Assembly (NCBI RefSeq): GCF_031157375.1
Contig: NZ_JAVIFV010000003.1
Coordinates: 632,001-696,000 of the forward strand
Source of the DNA: Sphingosinicella sp. LHD-64
Lineage (GTDB): Bacteria; Pseudomonadota; Alphaproteobacteria; Sphingomonadales; Sphingomonadaceae
Reading direction: 5' to 3'
Length of the DNA stretch: 64,000 bases
The translations under genes and the position numbers were made by a program. The notes beneath the pieces are model-generated. The model was not told where the DNA came from. It ran no database searches and saw only the letters and a program-made list of their open reading frames with translations. Positions 1-8,931 of this stretch are shown one piece after another (the first letter of the stretch is position 1; every line of letters starts with the position of its first letter).

Positions 1-764
1 TCCGGTCCGTGGCCGTTGATCAGATAGGTGTAGGTCGTGCCGTTGACGTCGAGGATGTCGGTCGGGTCCATCCGCATGTTCGCCCACATCGCGCGGTCGG
101 CGGCGGACATCTGCTGGTCGCGGCGCCCGGAGGCACGGCCGGCGAGGGTCATCCGGTTGCGGTTGAAATAGCCGCCCTCCTGCCAGAGCTTGGCCATGAT
201 TTGATGGGGGTGGAGGAAGCTCCAGTCGCTGAGCACGATCACATGCTCGCGGTCGTAGCCGACGGGATCGACGCCGGCGGGATCGATGACGATCGGGCCG
301 TAATGGCCGGACTGCTCCTGCAGGCCGGAATGGCTGTGATACCAGTAGGTGCCCGACTGGCGGACGGGGAATTCGTAGGTGAAGGTTTCGCGCGGACGGA
401 TGCCGGGGAAGCTGATCCCCGGCACGCCGTCCATCTGGAACGGCAGCAGCAGCCCGTGCCAATGGATCGACGTGTCCTCGTCCAGCGTGTTGGTGACATG
501 GAGGCGGACGTTTTGGCCCTCGCGGAGACGGACCAGCGGGGCGGGCAGGGTGCCGTTGACCGTGATCGCATGGCCGGTGCGCCCGCCGACGGTGAAGGCG
601 CTGTGGCCGACGGTCAGGCGGATGTCGTCCCCGGAGAGAGACGGCAGGTCGGCGCGCAGGCCCGGCGAGCCGCTCTGCGCCCAGACGGGGAACAGGCCGG
701 CGGCGCCGAGGCCGAGCGCGCCGCCGAGGAAGGCGCGGCGCGGGAGCAGGGGTTGGCGGGTCAT
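1..764 (-). CDS. Multicopper oxidase, CopA/PcoA copper-resistance type (3' end outside window)
   Basis: Periplasmic multicopper oxidase expected to oxidise Cu(I) to less toxic Cu(II). The first 254 residues are visible; the C-terminal copper site lies beyond the left edge. The N-terminus is a Tat signal: PRRAFLGG at residues 8-15, a hydrophobic stretch, then an AxA-like cleavage site near 30. The first two copper-ligand clusters are present, HWHG at 101-104 and WYHSHSG at 141-147. The start is the ATG at 764, which overlaps the cueR stop as ATGA, so the gene is probably translationally coupled as the third gene of the copA-cueR operon. Family identity is firm; truncation is only by the window edge. 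Confidence 0.93.
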   Translation of the reverse strand, partial: MTRQPLLPRRAFLGGALGLGAAGLFPVWAQSGSPGLRADLPSLSGDDIRLTVGHSAFTVGGRTGHAITVNGTLPAPLVRLREGQNVRLHVTNTLDEDTSIHWHGLLLPFQMDGVPGISFPGIRPRETFTYEFPVRQSGTYWYHSHSGLQEQSGHYGPIVIDPAGVDPVGYDREHVIVLSDWSFLHPHQIMAKLWQEGGYFNRNRMTLAGRASGRRDQQMSAADRAMWANMRMDPTDILDVNGTTYTYLINGHGP

Positions 765-1153
765 CTTGCGTCCCCCGCCAGGCCTTCGAGGATCGGGCAG
801 TCGGGGCGGTTGTCGCCCCGGCATGCGCTGACCAAAGTCGTCAATGTCTTCTCCATGTCCCTGAGTTCGCGGATCTTGGTGCGGATTTCGGCGATATGCG
901 CCTGGGCGGCGGCGCGGACGTCGGCATTGGCGCGATCGGCGTCGCGGTAGAGCGCCAAGAGGTGCCGGCACTGGTCGATGCTGAAGCCGAGGCTGCGGGC
1001 GCGCGCGATGAAGCGCAGCTCGTGCGCTTCCCTGTCGCCATAGTCGCGATAGTCGTTGTCGCGACGCCCGGGCGCGACGAGGCCGATCTGCTCGTAATAG
1101 CGGATCGTCTTGGGCGGCAGGCCCGTGCGCCGCGATACCTGGCCGATGTTCAT
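761..1153 (-). CDS. cueR: CueR-type MerR family copper-responsive regulator
   Basis: A 130-residue MerR activator. An N-terminal winged helix-turn-helix ([21 protein letters not shown]) is followed by a dimerisation helix and a C-terminal metal loop, CRGDNRPDC, placing Cys at 111 and 119. The eight-residue spacing is that of the CueR Cu(I) site (Cys112/Cys120 in E. coli). It sits between the Cu ATPase and the multicopper oxidase, overlapping each by four bases, so it is co-transcribed with its likely targets rather than divergent from them. The predicted operator is the dyad at 3577-3595 before copA. A broader Cu/Ag/Au response is possible. Confidence 0.92.
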   Translation of the reverse strand: MNIGQVSRRTGLPPKTIRYYEQIGLVAPGRRDNDYRDYGDREAHELRFIARARSLGFSIDQCRHLLALYRDADRANADVRAAAQAHIAEIRTKIRELRDMEKTLTTLVSACRGDNRPDCPILEGLAGDAR

Positions 1154-3561
1154 GGGGCTCTCTCCAGATCGAGGGTGCGGAGCCTCAGCGCGTTGCCGAT
1201 CACCGAGACCGACGAGAGGCTCATCGCCAGTGCCGCCAGCATCGGGCTCAGCAGCAGGCCGGTGACGGGATAGAGTATGCCGGCCGCGATCGGCACGCCG
1301 AGCGCATTGTAGCCGAAGGCGAAGATGAGGTTCTGGCGAATGTTGGCGGTGACCGCGCGCGACAGGCGGCGGGCGCGGACGAGGCCGGTGAGATTGCCCT
1401 TCACCAAAGTCACGCCGGCGCTCTCCATCGCGACGTCGGCGCCGGTGCCCATGGCGATGCCGATGTCGGCGCGGGCGAGGGCGGGGGCGTCGTTCACGCC
1501 GTCGCCGGCCATGGCGACGGTGCGGCCCTCGGACTTGAGGCGCGCGACCGCGGCGTCCTTGTCCTCAGGCAACACATCAGCGATCACCTCGTCGAGGCCG
1601 AGCCGCCTGGCGACCGCCTCGGCGGTGCGGCGGTTGTCGCCGGTCAGCATGATGATCCTGAGGCCCTCGGCATGGAGCGCGTCGATCGCGGCGCGGGCCG
1701 AGGGCTTCACCGGATCGGCGACCGCGACGAGGCCGGCGGCCCTGCCGTCGACGGCGACGAACATGGCGGTGGCACCGTCGTCGCGATGCGCGTCGGCGCG
1801 GGCCTCGATGGCAGCGATCTCTGCGCCTTCCAGTGCCATCATCGCGGCATTGCCGATCGCGACGCGCCGTCCGCCGATCATGCCGACGATGCCCTTGCCG
1901 CTCACCGATTCGAAGTCCTCGACCGGTCGTAGGGCGAGGCCAGCCGCTTCGGCGCCGGTGACGATCGCATGGGCGAGCGGGTGTGCGCTCGATCCTTCGA
2001 GCGATGCGGCGAGGCTCAGGAGTTCGGCCTCGGCGAAGCCTTCGGCGGGCGCGACCGCGACGAGCGCCGGCCTGCCCTCGGTCAGCGTGCCGGTCTTGTC
2101 GACGACGATCGTGTCGACCGACGCGAACCGCTCCAGCGCTTCGGCATTCTTGATGAGCACCCCGTTCTGCGCGCCCTTGCCGACCCCGACCATGATCGAC
2201 ATCGGCGTCGCGAGGCCGAGCGCGCAGGGGCAGGCGATGATCAGCACCGACACGGCGGCGATCAGCGCGAAGGGGATGGCCGGCGCCGGCCCGAAGATCG
2301 ACCAGAGGGCGAAGGCCGCGACCGCGACGAGCAGCACCGCCGGCACGAAGACCGCCGACACCTGATCGACCTTGCGCTGGATCGGCGCCTGGCTGCGCTG
2401 CGCCTCGGCGACCATCTGGACGATCTTCGCCAGCATCGTCTCGGCGCCGATCCGCTCGGCGGTCATGACGAAGGCGCCGTCGCCGTTGATCGCGCCGCCG
2501 GTCACGGCATCGCCGACGCCTTTCTCGACCGGGATCGGCTCGCCGGTCAGCATCGATTCGTCGAGCGCGGACCGCCCTTCGGCGATCGTGCCGTCCACCG
2601 GCACCGCCTCGCCCGGCTTGACGCGCAGACGGTCGCCGACCCGGACGAGATCGAGCGGCACGGTGCGCTCGCCTCTGGCGTCGATGAGATGCGCGGTCTT
2701 GGGGGCGAGGTTAAGCAGAGCGCGGATCGCCGACCCGGTCTGCTCGCGGGCGCTGAGTTCCAGCACCTGGCCGAGCAGGACCAGTGTCACGATCACCGCC
2801 GCCGCCTCGAAATAGAGGCCGACTCCGCCGTGCATGGTACGGAAGGCGACGGGGAAGATCTCCGGCGCCAGCGCGCCCACCACCGAATAGGCCCAGGCGA
2901 TGCCGGTGCCGATCGCGATCAGGGTGAACATGTTGAGATGGCGGGTGACGAGGCTGCGCCAGCCCCGCGCGAAGAAGGGCGCGCCGCCCCACAGGACGAC
3001 CGGGGTCGCGACCGCCAGCTCGAACCAGTCGAGCGTGCGGGGCGGAACGCCGTGCATCGTCTCGGGCCAGATATGGCGGAGCATCACGACGACGAAGAGC
3101 GGCACGGTGAGGATCGCCGACACGATAAAGCGCCGCCACATGTCGACATATTCCCCGGACGGGCCCTCGCTCAGGCTGAACGCCTTGGGCTCCAACGCCA
3201 TGCCGCAGATCGGGCAGAGGCCCGGGCCGATCTGCTCGATCTCCGGGTGCATCGGGCAGGTGTAGACGGCCTCGTCGTCGCCCTTGGGGGCGGCTGCGCC
3301 GTGATGGCCGTGGCCGGCATGGGCGTCTTCGAGAAACAGCTCCGGCCGCGCCGAGAAGCGTTCGACGCATCTGGCCGAGCAGAAATGATAGTCCGTGCCG
3401 TCGTGATGGGCGTGATGCGGCGTCGCCCCCGGATCGACGCGCATCCCGCACACGGGATCGATCGCCGTCCCGCCCGCATCCGGGGCATGACAGAAGGAGG
3501 CGCCGGAAGGCGCGGCTGTGGCCGGCGTGCAGCAGGCCTTGGGGATGTGATTCGTGCTCAT
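1150..3561 (-). CDS. copA: Cu+-exporting P1B-type ATPase
   Basis: Inner-membrane ATPase of 803 residues exporting Cu(I) from the cytoplasm. In place of the usual CxxC HMA domain, the N-terminus carries a YHS-like module (DPVCGM near 32-37 and a later FCSARC) and a heavy-metal-binding module (YTCPMHPE ... CPICGMAL). Core motifs follow in order: TGEP, the membrane CPC motif ([10 protein letters not shown]), the phosphorylation site DKTGTLTEG, the SSAHPLAHA histidine and [20 protein letters not shown]. The ATG at 3561 is chosen because longer upstream reading would cross the CueR dyad. It is first in the operon; its stop overlaps cueR as ATGA. Confidence 0.95.
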   Translation of the reverse strand: MSTNHIPKACCTPATAAPSGASFCHAPDAGGTAIDPVCGMRVDPGATPHHAHHDGTDYHFCSARCVERFSARPELFLEDAHAGHGHHGAAAPKGDDEAVYTCPMHPEIEQIGPGLCPICGMALEPKAFSLSEGPSGEYVDMWRRFIVSAILTVPLFVVVMLRHIWPETMHGVPPRTLDWFELAVATPVVLWGGAPFFARGWRSLVTRHLNMFTLIAIGTGIAWAYSVVGALAPEIFPVAFRTMHGGVGLYFEAAAVIVTLVLLGQVLELSAREQTGSAIRALLNLAPKTAHLIDARGERTVPLDLVRVGDRLRVKPGEAVPVDGTIAEGRSALDESMLTGEPIPVEKGVGDAVTGGAINGDGAFVMTAERIGAETMLAKIVQMVAEAQRSQAPIQRKVDQVSAVFVPAVLLVAVAAFALWSIFGPAPAIPFALIAAVSVLIIACPCALGLATPMSIMVGVGKGAQNGVLIKNAEALERFASVDTIVVDKTGTLTEGRPALVAVAPAEGFAEAELLSLAASLEGSSAHPLAHAIVTGAEAAGLALRPVEDFESVSGKGIVGMIGGRRVAIGNAAMMALEGAEIAAIEARADAHRDDGATAMFVAVDGRAAGLVAVADPVKPSARAAIDALHAEGLRIIMLTGDNRRTAEAVARRLGLDEVIADVLPEDKDAAVARLKSEGRTVAMAGDGVNDAPALARADIGIAMGTGADVAMESAGVTLVKGNLTGLVRARRLSRAVTANIRQNLIFAFGYNALGVPIAAGILYPVTGLLLSPMLAALAMSLSSVSVIGNALRLRTLDLERAP

Positions 3562-3568
3562 GCCAGCC

Positions 3569-3599
3569 CTGCTGGGCCTTCCAGTTACTGGAAGGTCAA
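3569..3599 (-). promoter_or_regulatory. CueR-type operator and promoter for copA
   Basis: On the minus strand a TTGACC -35 box (3599-3594) runs into a perfect 19-bp dyad, CCTTCCAGTAACTGGAAGG (3595-3577), matching the CueR box pattern ACCTTCC-N7-GGAAGGT. A weak -10 (CAGCAG, 3574-3569) lies 19 bp from the -35, the long spacer typical of MerR-activated promoters. With this -10, transcription would begin about at the copA ATG (3561). The dyad is seen directly; assignment to CueR follows from the adjacent gene. Confidence 0.88.
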
Positions 3600-3659
3600 G
3601 CCTGGTGACGCGCATGGCGGGCGGCGGGCCGAGGCACCGCCGCCCGGGGTCAGCGCGGC

Positions 3660-3899
3660 CTAGTGGCTCTGGTGCGCGGCGTCGCCGTCGCGGGCGGCGC
3701 AGCATTCGGCGGTGCGGCCGTCATGCTGGCCGGGCTGGTGCTGGCCGGGCTGGCTGTGGTCGCCCTGCCGGTGCTGGCCGTGGCCCTGATGCTGGCCCTG
3801 CTGGTGCTGGCTATGGTCGGCCGGCGGCTGGGCGGGGGCGGTCTGCGCCATGGCAGGCGCGGCGATCGCAAGCGCGACCGCGACAACGAAGAACTTCAT
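3660..3899 (-). CDS. Small secreted His/Gln-rich protein, possible copper buffer
   Basis: A 79-residue protein that I do not recognise as a named family. A clear signal peptide ([19 protein letters not shown]) is followed by a low-complexity stretch of about 35 residues, roughly 28-60, dominated by His, Gln and Gly ([14 protein letters not shown] and similar), and a short tail with a CC pair and two final histidines. The start has a good ribosome site (AGGAGA, six bases upstream). Its place just upstream of the copA operon and 38 bases after another small secreted protein makes periplasmic copper binding likely, but this is inference from composition and context. Confidence 0.7.
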   Translation of the reverse strand: MKFFVVAVALAIAAPAMAQTAPAQPPADHSQHQQGQHQGHGQHRQGDHSQPGQHQPGQHDGRTAECCAARDGDAAHQSH

Positions 3900-3937
3900 G
3901 TCGAATCTCCTGAAAAACGATGTCGGTCCGGGATCGT

Positions 3938-4264
3938 TCAGGAGCGGGGCGGCGGGTCCGCGGCCTCGGGCTGGATGCCGTGCAGGGAGAGGAGCGGGCG
4001 CGGCACCACGGCGACCGGATCGGGCGACGCGAAGGCGATCTCGACGGCGCTTTCGGTCGCCACCGCGGCGCAGGCGACCATGCAGTCGATCGCCGACTTG
4101 CTCGGCTTGCCGGGCTCGGGCGCCGGCATGTCGGCGCAATGGCCGGACATCGCCATCGGCGCCGCAGGATGCGGCATCGCCGCCTCCGCCATGCCCATCC
4201 GCCCGAACGGCGCGGCGAGCAGCGCAAGGAAGACGAGCAGCGGCACAAGGCTTCGCAAAGTCAC
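3938..4264 (-). CDS. Small exported protein of the copper cluster, unknown function
   Basis: A 108-residue protein starting at GTG 4264, with GAGGAC just upstream. Residues 1-29 look like a signal or membrane segment (LRSLVPLLVFLALLAAPFGRMGMAEAA). The following region has a Met/His cluster (MPHPAAPMAMSGHC) and a second Cys pair region (DCMVACAA), so up to three Cys plus Met and His could bind copper. Small proteins of this design often sit next to copper-resistance genes in sphingomonads; I cannot name a family. It precedes the His-rich gene by 38 bases on the same strand, so the two are probably co-transcribed. Confidence 0.6.
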   Translation of the reverse strand: MTLRSLVPLLVFLALLAAPFGRMGMAEAAMPHPAAPMAMSGHCADMPAPEPGKPSKSAIDCMVACAAVATESAVEIAFASPDPVAVVPRPLLSLHGIQPEAADPPPRS

Positions 4265-4300
4265 GTCCTCAACCTAGCGGCATCCGCGTGTCCGCGCAAA

Positions 4301-5821
4301 TCAGGGGCCGATGTCGCGGCTACGCTCCCGCGCCGGGCGAGGCGGCCGGCTGGCGAGGCCGAGCGCGCGGGCGACGGCATCGTCCCAGCCGTAATAATCG
4401 AGCCGGTAGCGCACCCTGTCCCCCTCGACGAAGGCGGTCTGGTACATGAGCCGGACCGGGATCGGGCGGGGCAGCGGCACGAAGGCCTCGTCACCGCCGG
4501 CGCGGGCGCGGTCCCATTCGGTGCGCACGCCCTCCTGGTCCGCGATCATCTGGGCGAAGCCGAGCGCATCCTCGACGCGCACGCAGCCATGGCTGGCATG
4601 GCGGTCGTCCTCGGCGAAGAGCGGCTTGGCCGGGGTGTCGTGGAGATAGATGGCATGGTCGTTGCGCATGTCGAACTTGACCAGCCCGAGCGAGTTGGTC
4701 GGCCCGGAGCGCTGGACGATCCAGCCGTCACGCCATTCCATGTTGTTGCGGCGCAAATAGCCGGCGCCCTTCGGCGCGATCTCCTCGGCCTGGATCGAGC
4801 GCGGCACCGTCCAGGTCGGGTTGGCGACGAGGCGGTAGAGCGGCGAGCCGAGTTCGGGCGTCTCGTTGCCGGGCTCGCCGACGACGACGCGGCGGCGATC
4901 GGCGGCCCGGCCGTCGCGCCAGTAGGTGAGCATCGCGCTCGCCGTGTTGACGTCGATCCGGGTCGCCGGCGCCTCGCGCGAAAGCCAGCGGCGCCGTTCC
5001 AGGTTGATCGCCAGCGTGCGGGCGCGCTCGAACGCGCCCTCGTTGATCGCGGCGAGCGTGTCGCCGGCGATCACGCCATCGGCCGCCAGCCCGTAATCCT
5101 CCTGGACCCGTTTCACCGCCGCGGCCAGCTCCGGCGTCAGGCGGGTCACGGTCGGCTGACCCTCGGGCGGCTGGTAATAGCCGTCGGCGGCCAGGGCGGC
5201 GGCAATGTCGGGCAGGCGCCGGTCTGCTCGACCGGCGCGGATTTCGAGGCCGTCCGGAATCGGCGTGCGCCGCCGCGCGGTCCTGGCTTGCCGGTCGGCC
5301 GCGACATAGGCCTCGGACAGGCGGCGATACTCCTCGTCCCGCGGGGCCAGGCCGGCGAGCCAGGCGCGCACGCCGTTCGGGAGTACATGATTGAGGCCGG
5401 CCACGATGTCGGTGTCCGGACGGGGCAGCGCGTAGACCTCCTGCAGCCGGGTCGGATCGGCCCGCCCGCGTGCCAAAGCTTCGGCATAGCCGAGCGCGGC
5501 GAGGCTGAGCGCCGCCTCGCGCGCCGCCGGCGTTTCCGCGCGCCGGGCCTCGGCCAGGAACAAGCGGGGATCGAGTCCGTGGCGCGGCGCCTCGCCGATC
5601 GCCGCGACGAGCGCCTCCGCGGCGGTCACGGTCCAGGCGGGCTGCCAGTCGCGCGCCTCGTAGAAGCGGCGCACCTGCCGGTCCCGGACCGCCGCGCGCA
5701 GCGCGCCGGGGGCAATCTGGCTCGGCTGCACCGCCGCCACGCCATTGCCCCCGTCGCCATTGTTCTGACTGGCGCAGCCGCTCAGGACGAGCAGCGCCGC
5801 GATCCACGATCCACGCCTCAC
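4301..5821 (-). CDS. L,D-transpeptidase, YcbB/LdtD-like, predicted lipoprotein
   Basis: A 506-residue peptidoglycan cross-linking or editing enzyme. The GTG at 5821 is the only start that gives a clean lipoprotein signal: VRRGSWIAALLVLSGCAS with lipobox LSGC. The middle holds a peptidoglycan-binding-like stretch, and the C-terminal YkuD domain carries HASHGCVRVEDAL, with the catalytic Cys near residue 413 and the usual His upstream. The large size and N-terminal scaffold match the YcbB/LdtD group, not the short LdtA-C type. Reading through to 6631 is possible in frame but crosses the tRNA and the PilZ gene, so it is rejected. Confidence 0.88.
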   Translation of the reverse strand: MRRGSWIAALLVLSGCASQNNGDGGNGVAAVQPSQIAPGALRAAVRDRQVRRFYEARDWQPAWTVTAAEALVAAIGEAPRHGLDPRLFLAEARRAETPAAREAALSLAALGYAEALARGRADPTRLQEVYALPRPDTDIVAGLNHVLPNGVRAWLAGLAPRDEEYRRLSEAYVAADRQARTARRRTPIPDGLEIRAGRADRRLPDIAAALAADGYYQPPEGQPTVTRLTPELAAAVKRVQEDYGLAADGVIAGDTLAAINEGAFERARTLAINLERRRWLSREAPATRIDVNTASAMLTYWRDGRAADRRRVVVGEPGNETPELGSPLYRLVANPTWTVPRSIQAEEIAPKGAGYLRRNNMEWRDGWIVQRSGPTNSLGLVKFDMRNDHAIYLHDTPAKPLFAEDDRHASHGCVRVEDALGFAQMIADQEGVRTEWDRARAGGDEAFVPLPRPIPVRLMYQTAFVEGDRVRYRLDYYGWDDAVARALGLASRPPRPARERSRDIGP

Positions 5822-5945
5822 ACACGCTCCACATACGCAACGAACATCAGGGCGGGAACGCGCGGGCCGGCGGAACGCTCCGATGGGCGGACTTAAGCCT
5901 TGCTTAGCCATTGCCGCGCATAGTCGCGGCACAAAGGAGAATTCC

Positions 5946-6305
5946 GTGACGAAGGCGCAGCTTGCGATCATTCCGGCCGCCGATGGTCGCAAGGCGGAAC
6001 GACGCATCGTCAACCTCGCCGCGCGCTTGCGCGACCGTGGCACCAGCCTGATCGACATCGAGGTGATGAACCTCTCCACCGATGGCTTCATGGCGCACAT
6101 ATCGGCCGCCCTCGAAGTGGGCAGCCATGCCTGGCTGAAGCTCACCGGTCTCGAGCCCCAGAACAGCCGTGTCGCCTGGGTCGAGGAGGGCAAGGCGGGC
6201 TTCGAGTTCGTGAGCCCGCTCCATCCCGCGACGGTGCAGCTCGTCGTCGCCCTCGGCCGCAAATCCGCACCACAAAACCATTTCGGACCCCGCGGCCGCC
6301 GCTGA
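5946..6305 (+). CDS. PilZ domain protein
   Basis: A 119-residue single-domain protein. The GTG at 5946 is preceded by AAAGGAG at 5933-5939, a strong ribosome site, while the longer in-frame ATG at 5883 has none. KAERRIVNLAARLRD supplies the arginine-bearing N-terminal switch region and MNLSTDGF matches the (D/N)xSxxG motif of c-di-GMP-binding PilZ domains; the rest is beta-rich. It is probably a cytoplasmic c-di-GMP receptor. Asn in place of the first Asp of the second motif could weaken binding. No partner is evident from the flanking genes. Confidence 0.8.
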   Translation: MTKAQLAIIPAADGRKAERRIVNLAARLRDRGTSLIDIEVMNLSTDGFMAHISAALEVGSHAWLKLTGLEPQNSRVAWVEEGKAGFEFVSPLHPATVQLVVALGRKSAPQNHFGPRGRR

Positions 6306-6370
6306 GGCACGAGTTGCGCGAGGCGGACGGACGAGTCCCACCACCTGGCATGATCCAGCATTTGAGGAAA

Positions 6371-6457
6371 TGGTGCCCAGAAGAGGACTCGAACCTCCAC
6401 GACCTTGCGATCGCCAGCACCTGAAGCTGGTGCGTCTACCAATTCCGCCATCTGGGC
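6371..6457 (-). tRNA. tRNA-Leu (CAG)
   Basis: An 87-nt gene with encoded CCA. The acceptor stem GCCCAGA pairs with TCTGGGC, the discriminator is A, the D region reads TGGCGGAATTGGTAGACGC, and the anticodon arm is CCAGC-TTCAGGT-GCTGG, giving anticodon CAG, which reads CTG. A long variable arm (GGCGATCGCAAGGTCG), as expected for Leu, is followed by the T arm containing GGTTCGAGTCC. CTG is the leading Leu codon in GC-rich genomes. Confidence 0.96.
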
Positions 6458-6578
6458 ACGGGGTAGGCCGCGCGAGTTAGGGGGCGGCGGCGCGCTTGTC
6501 AACGCGCCTCGCACGCTTGCCAAGGCGGCGCGGACCCGGCAAGGAATCCGCGAACCGATCCCTTTCAAGGCTGCACCC

Positions 6579-7523
6579 ATGACGGCAAAGACCGACCGGC
6601 TGGTCACCCTCTTCGGCGGCGGCGGATTCATCGGCCGCTACGTCGCCCAGGCGCTCTATGCCGAGGGCGCACGCGTGCGCATCGCCGCGCGCGAGCCGAA
6701 ACGCGCCTATTTCCTGAAACCCCTGGGCGGGCTCGGCCAGACCCAGTTCGTGCGCGCCGACATCACCGACCCGGCCTCGGTCGCGGCGGCCGTGACGGGG
6801 GCCGACGCGGTGGTGAACCTGGTCGGCGTGTTCAAGGGCGACCTGAAGCGGGTGCATGTCGACGGCGCCCGCAATGTCGCAGAGGCCGCGGCCGCCGCGG
6901 GCGCACGCGCGCTGGTCCACATCTCGGCGATCGGCGCCGATCCGAAGAGCGAAAGCCATTACGGCCGGACCAAGGGCGAAGGCGAGGCGGCGGTGAAGGC
7001 CGCCTTCCCGACCGCGACCGTCGTCCGTCCCTCGATCGCGTTCGGGCCGGAGGACGATTTCGTCAACAAGTTCGCCCGCATGGCGCAGCTCATGCCGGCG
7101 ATTCCGGTGCTGCGCGGATCCTGGCAGGTGCAGCCCCTGTTCGTCGCCGATCTCGGCAAGGCGATCGCCGCGGCGACATCGAATGCCGGCACGCATGGCG
7201 GCAAGATCTACGAGCTCGCCGGCCCGCAGGTCATGACCATGCACCAGCTCAACGAATGGATCGTGCGAGCGACCGGACGCAACCGGGCGGTGTTCGACAT
7301 TCCCGACGCGATCGGCAGCATGATCGCCCGCCTGGGTTTCCTGCCGGGCGCGCCGATCTCCTGGGACCAGTGGCTGATGCTGCGGCAGGACAGCGTCGCG
7401 AGCGGCGCGCTGCCGGGCTTCGAGGCGTTCGGCCTGAAGCCCGCGCCGCTCTCCGCGGTCGCCGAAAACTGGCTCGCCATCTATCGCCGCCACGGCCGGT
7501 TCGCGGCGCCATCGGCGCCCTAG
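6579..7523 (+). CDS. NAD(P)-binding protein, complex I NDUFA9-like SDR
   Basis: A 314-residue atypical short-chain dehydrogenase. The N-terminal dinucleotide fold shows VTLFGGGGFIGRYVAQAL, and a PSIAFGPEDDFVNKFARM segment is typical of the NDUFA9/YwnB-like group that in alphaproteobacteria is linked to respiratory complex I. The catalytic Tyr-Lys pair is not in the classic YxxxK form (HYGRTKGEGE is nearest), in keeping with a structural or nucleotide-binding role. The ATG at 6579 is chosen because the longer reading starts inside the tRNA-Leu antisense. It is monocistronic and convergent with the thioesterase gene. Confidence 0.85.
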   Translation: MTAKTDRLVTLFGGGGFIGRYVAQALYAEGARVRIAAREPKRAYFLKPLGGLGQTQFVRADITDPASVAAAVTGADAVVNLVGVFKGDLKRVHVDGARNVAEAAAAAGARALVHISAIGADPKSESHYGRTKGEGEAAVKAAFPTATVVRPSIAFGPEDDFVNKFARMAQLMPAIPVLRGSWQVQPLFVADLGKAIAAATSNAGTHGGKIYELAGPQVMTMHQLNEWIVRATGRNRAVFDIPDAIGSMIARLGFLPGAPISWDQWLMLRQDSVASGALPGFEAFGLKPAPLSAVAENWLAIYRRHGRFAAPSAP

Positions 7524-7524
7524 T

Positions 7525-7944
7525 TCATTCCGGCAGGAAGCGGCGGACGACGTCCCGCGCCAGCCGCGCGGGACGGAGCGTATCGGCGTCGAGGCAGCAC
7601 CAGCTCGACTTCACCTCGGCCAGCACCTCCTCGCCGCGCTGGATCAGCGTGCTGAAGAAGGCACGGGCGCCCTGCACACCCTCGGCGACCACGGTCGCGA
7701 CGATCGCATCGTCGAGAAAGGCGGGGCGGCAGTAGGTGATCTCGTGCTTGAGCGCGACCCACAGATGCTGGGCGACCGCCTCGGCCGGCGCCATGCGCTG
7801 CCAATAGGCGATCACCGCCTCCTGCACCCATTCCAGGTACACCGCATTGTTGACGTGGCCCATGAAGTCGATGTCCCCGGGCTCGATCGCCAGGGCATGG
7901 ATGTGGGTCGGGGCGGGGGCGGCACTCATCGTCGTCATTGTCAT
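7525..7944 (-). CDS. Acyl-CoA thioesterase, 4-hydroxybenzoyl-CoA thioesterase (hotdog) family
   Basis: A 139-residue hotdog-fold thioesterase. DIDFMGHVNNAVYLEWVQEA near residues 24-43 is the conserved active-site helix of the 4HBT/YbgC/FadM group: the Asp is the catalytic carboxylate and HVNN begins the long helix. It should hydrolyse acyl-CoA or acyl-ACP in the cytoplasm; the substrate cannot be read from sequence. Three Met codons compete for the start (7944, 7938 and 7929), none with a strong ribosome site, so the first few residues are uncertain. It shares no operon; the stop lies one base from that of the NDUFA9-like gene. Confidence 0.87.
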   Translation of the reverse strand: MTMTTMSAAPAPTHIHALAIEPGDIDFMGHVNNAVYLEWVQEAVIAYWQRMAPAEAVAQHLWVALKHEITYCRPAFLDDAIVATVVAEGVQGARAFFSTLIQRGEEVLAEVKSSWCCLDADTLRPARLARDVVRRFLPE

Positions 7945-7974
7945 CTAGCTGACAATCATGTCAATAATACGACG

Positions 7975-8769
7975 CTAGAACCAGATGAGCAGGGCGACTC
8001 CCAGGCCCACCCGATAGAGCACGAAGACCAGCATCGAGGCATGCCGTAGGAATCGCATCAGGAAAGCCATGGTCGCGAAGGCGGCGACGAAGGTCATCGC
8101 ACCGGCGAGAAAGGCGTCCCACTGCATTTCGGCCGTCGCGCCGGCGAGGTCGAGCACCGCCAGCGTCCCGGCACCGGCAACGGCGGGGATGGAGAGGAGG
8201 AAGGAGAAGCGGGCCGCCTCGACCCGCTCGTAGCCGAGGAAGCGCGCCGCGGTCATCGTGACGCCCGAGCGGCTGGTGCCGGGTATCAGCGCCAGCGCCT
8301 GGGCGAGGCCGACGATCAGCGCGTCCTTGAGGCTCATATCCTCATAGGTCTTGTGCCGCGGGCCGATCCGGTCGGCGAGGCCGAGCAGGAGGCCGTAGGC
8401 GATGAGGTTGCACGCCACCAGCGTGGTCGAGCGGAACGTGTCCAGATAGCCGCCCTGTTTCAGGAAATAGCCCAGGGCGACGGCCGGGATCGTGCCGAGG
8501 ATCAGCCACCAGAACAGCCGACGCTGCGCCGGGGCCTGGCCGATCCCCACGGTCGCGAGCCCGCCCCGGGCGAGCCCGATCACCTCGCGAAAGAAGAAGA
8601 GAATGATCGCCAGCAGCGATCCCACATGGACCGCGACGTCGATCATCGGCCCCTGATCCGGCATGTGGGTGAAGAAGGGAATCAGGATCAGATGTCCGGA
8701 GGACGAGATCGGCAGGAATTCGGTGACGCCCTGAACGATGGCGATGATCAGCAACTGCAGGAACGTCAT
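7975..8769 (-). CDS. uppP: Undecaprenyl-diphosphatase (UppP/BacA)
   Basis: A 264-residue integral membrane phosphatase that recycles undecaprenyl pyrophosphate for cell-wall and polysaccharide synthesis and confers bacitracin tolerance. Both signature motifs are intact: GVTEFLPISSSGH at residues 14-26, with the catalytic Glu17, and PGTSRSG at 163-169, with Arg167. About seven to eight hydrophobic helices are visible. Length and termini are those of the family. It is monocistronic and starts at ATG 8769. Confidence 0.97.
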   Translation of the reverse strand: MTFLQLLIIAIVQGVTEFLPISSSGHLILIPFFTHMPDQGPMIDVAVHVGSLLAIILFFFREVIGLARGGLATVGIGQAPAQRRLFWWLILGTIPAVALGYFLKQGGYLDTFRSTTLVACNLIAYGLLLGLADRIGPRHKTYEDMSLKDALIVGLAQALALIPGTSRSGVTMTAARFLGYERVEAARFSFLLSIPAVAGAGTLAVLDLAGATAEMQWDAFLAGAMTFVAAFATMAFLMRFLRHASMLVFVLYRVGLGVALLIWF

Positions 8770-8931
8770 GAAGGCGCCTTTTCCGGTTCCCGGCGGGTCT
8801 TAGCAGGGCGGGCGGCCGAGGCAACATGACAGATCGGCGTTCAGGTCGAGGTCATGGAAGCGCGACCAGAAAGGCGCTATATTCGGCGCGTTGCGTGCAC
8901 GGCGCGCCGGTTCCGCGTTAAGGAGACCATC

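Noticed and set aside
1969-3663. 564-codon open frame opposite copA
   Set aside because: Arg/Asp/His-rich shadow of a well-conserved P-type ATPase; also crosses the CueR operator.
3715-3820. Short direct repeats resembling a CRISPR or tandem repeat array
   Set aside because: They encode the repeated Gln-His-Gly pattern of the small secreted protein; no regular spacers exist.
5822-6631. In-frame extension of the L,D-transpeptidase to 776 residues
   Set aside because: It would read antisense through the PilZ gene and through the tRNA-Leu gene; the GTG at 5821 gives a proper lipoprotein signal.
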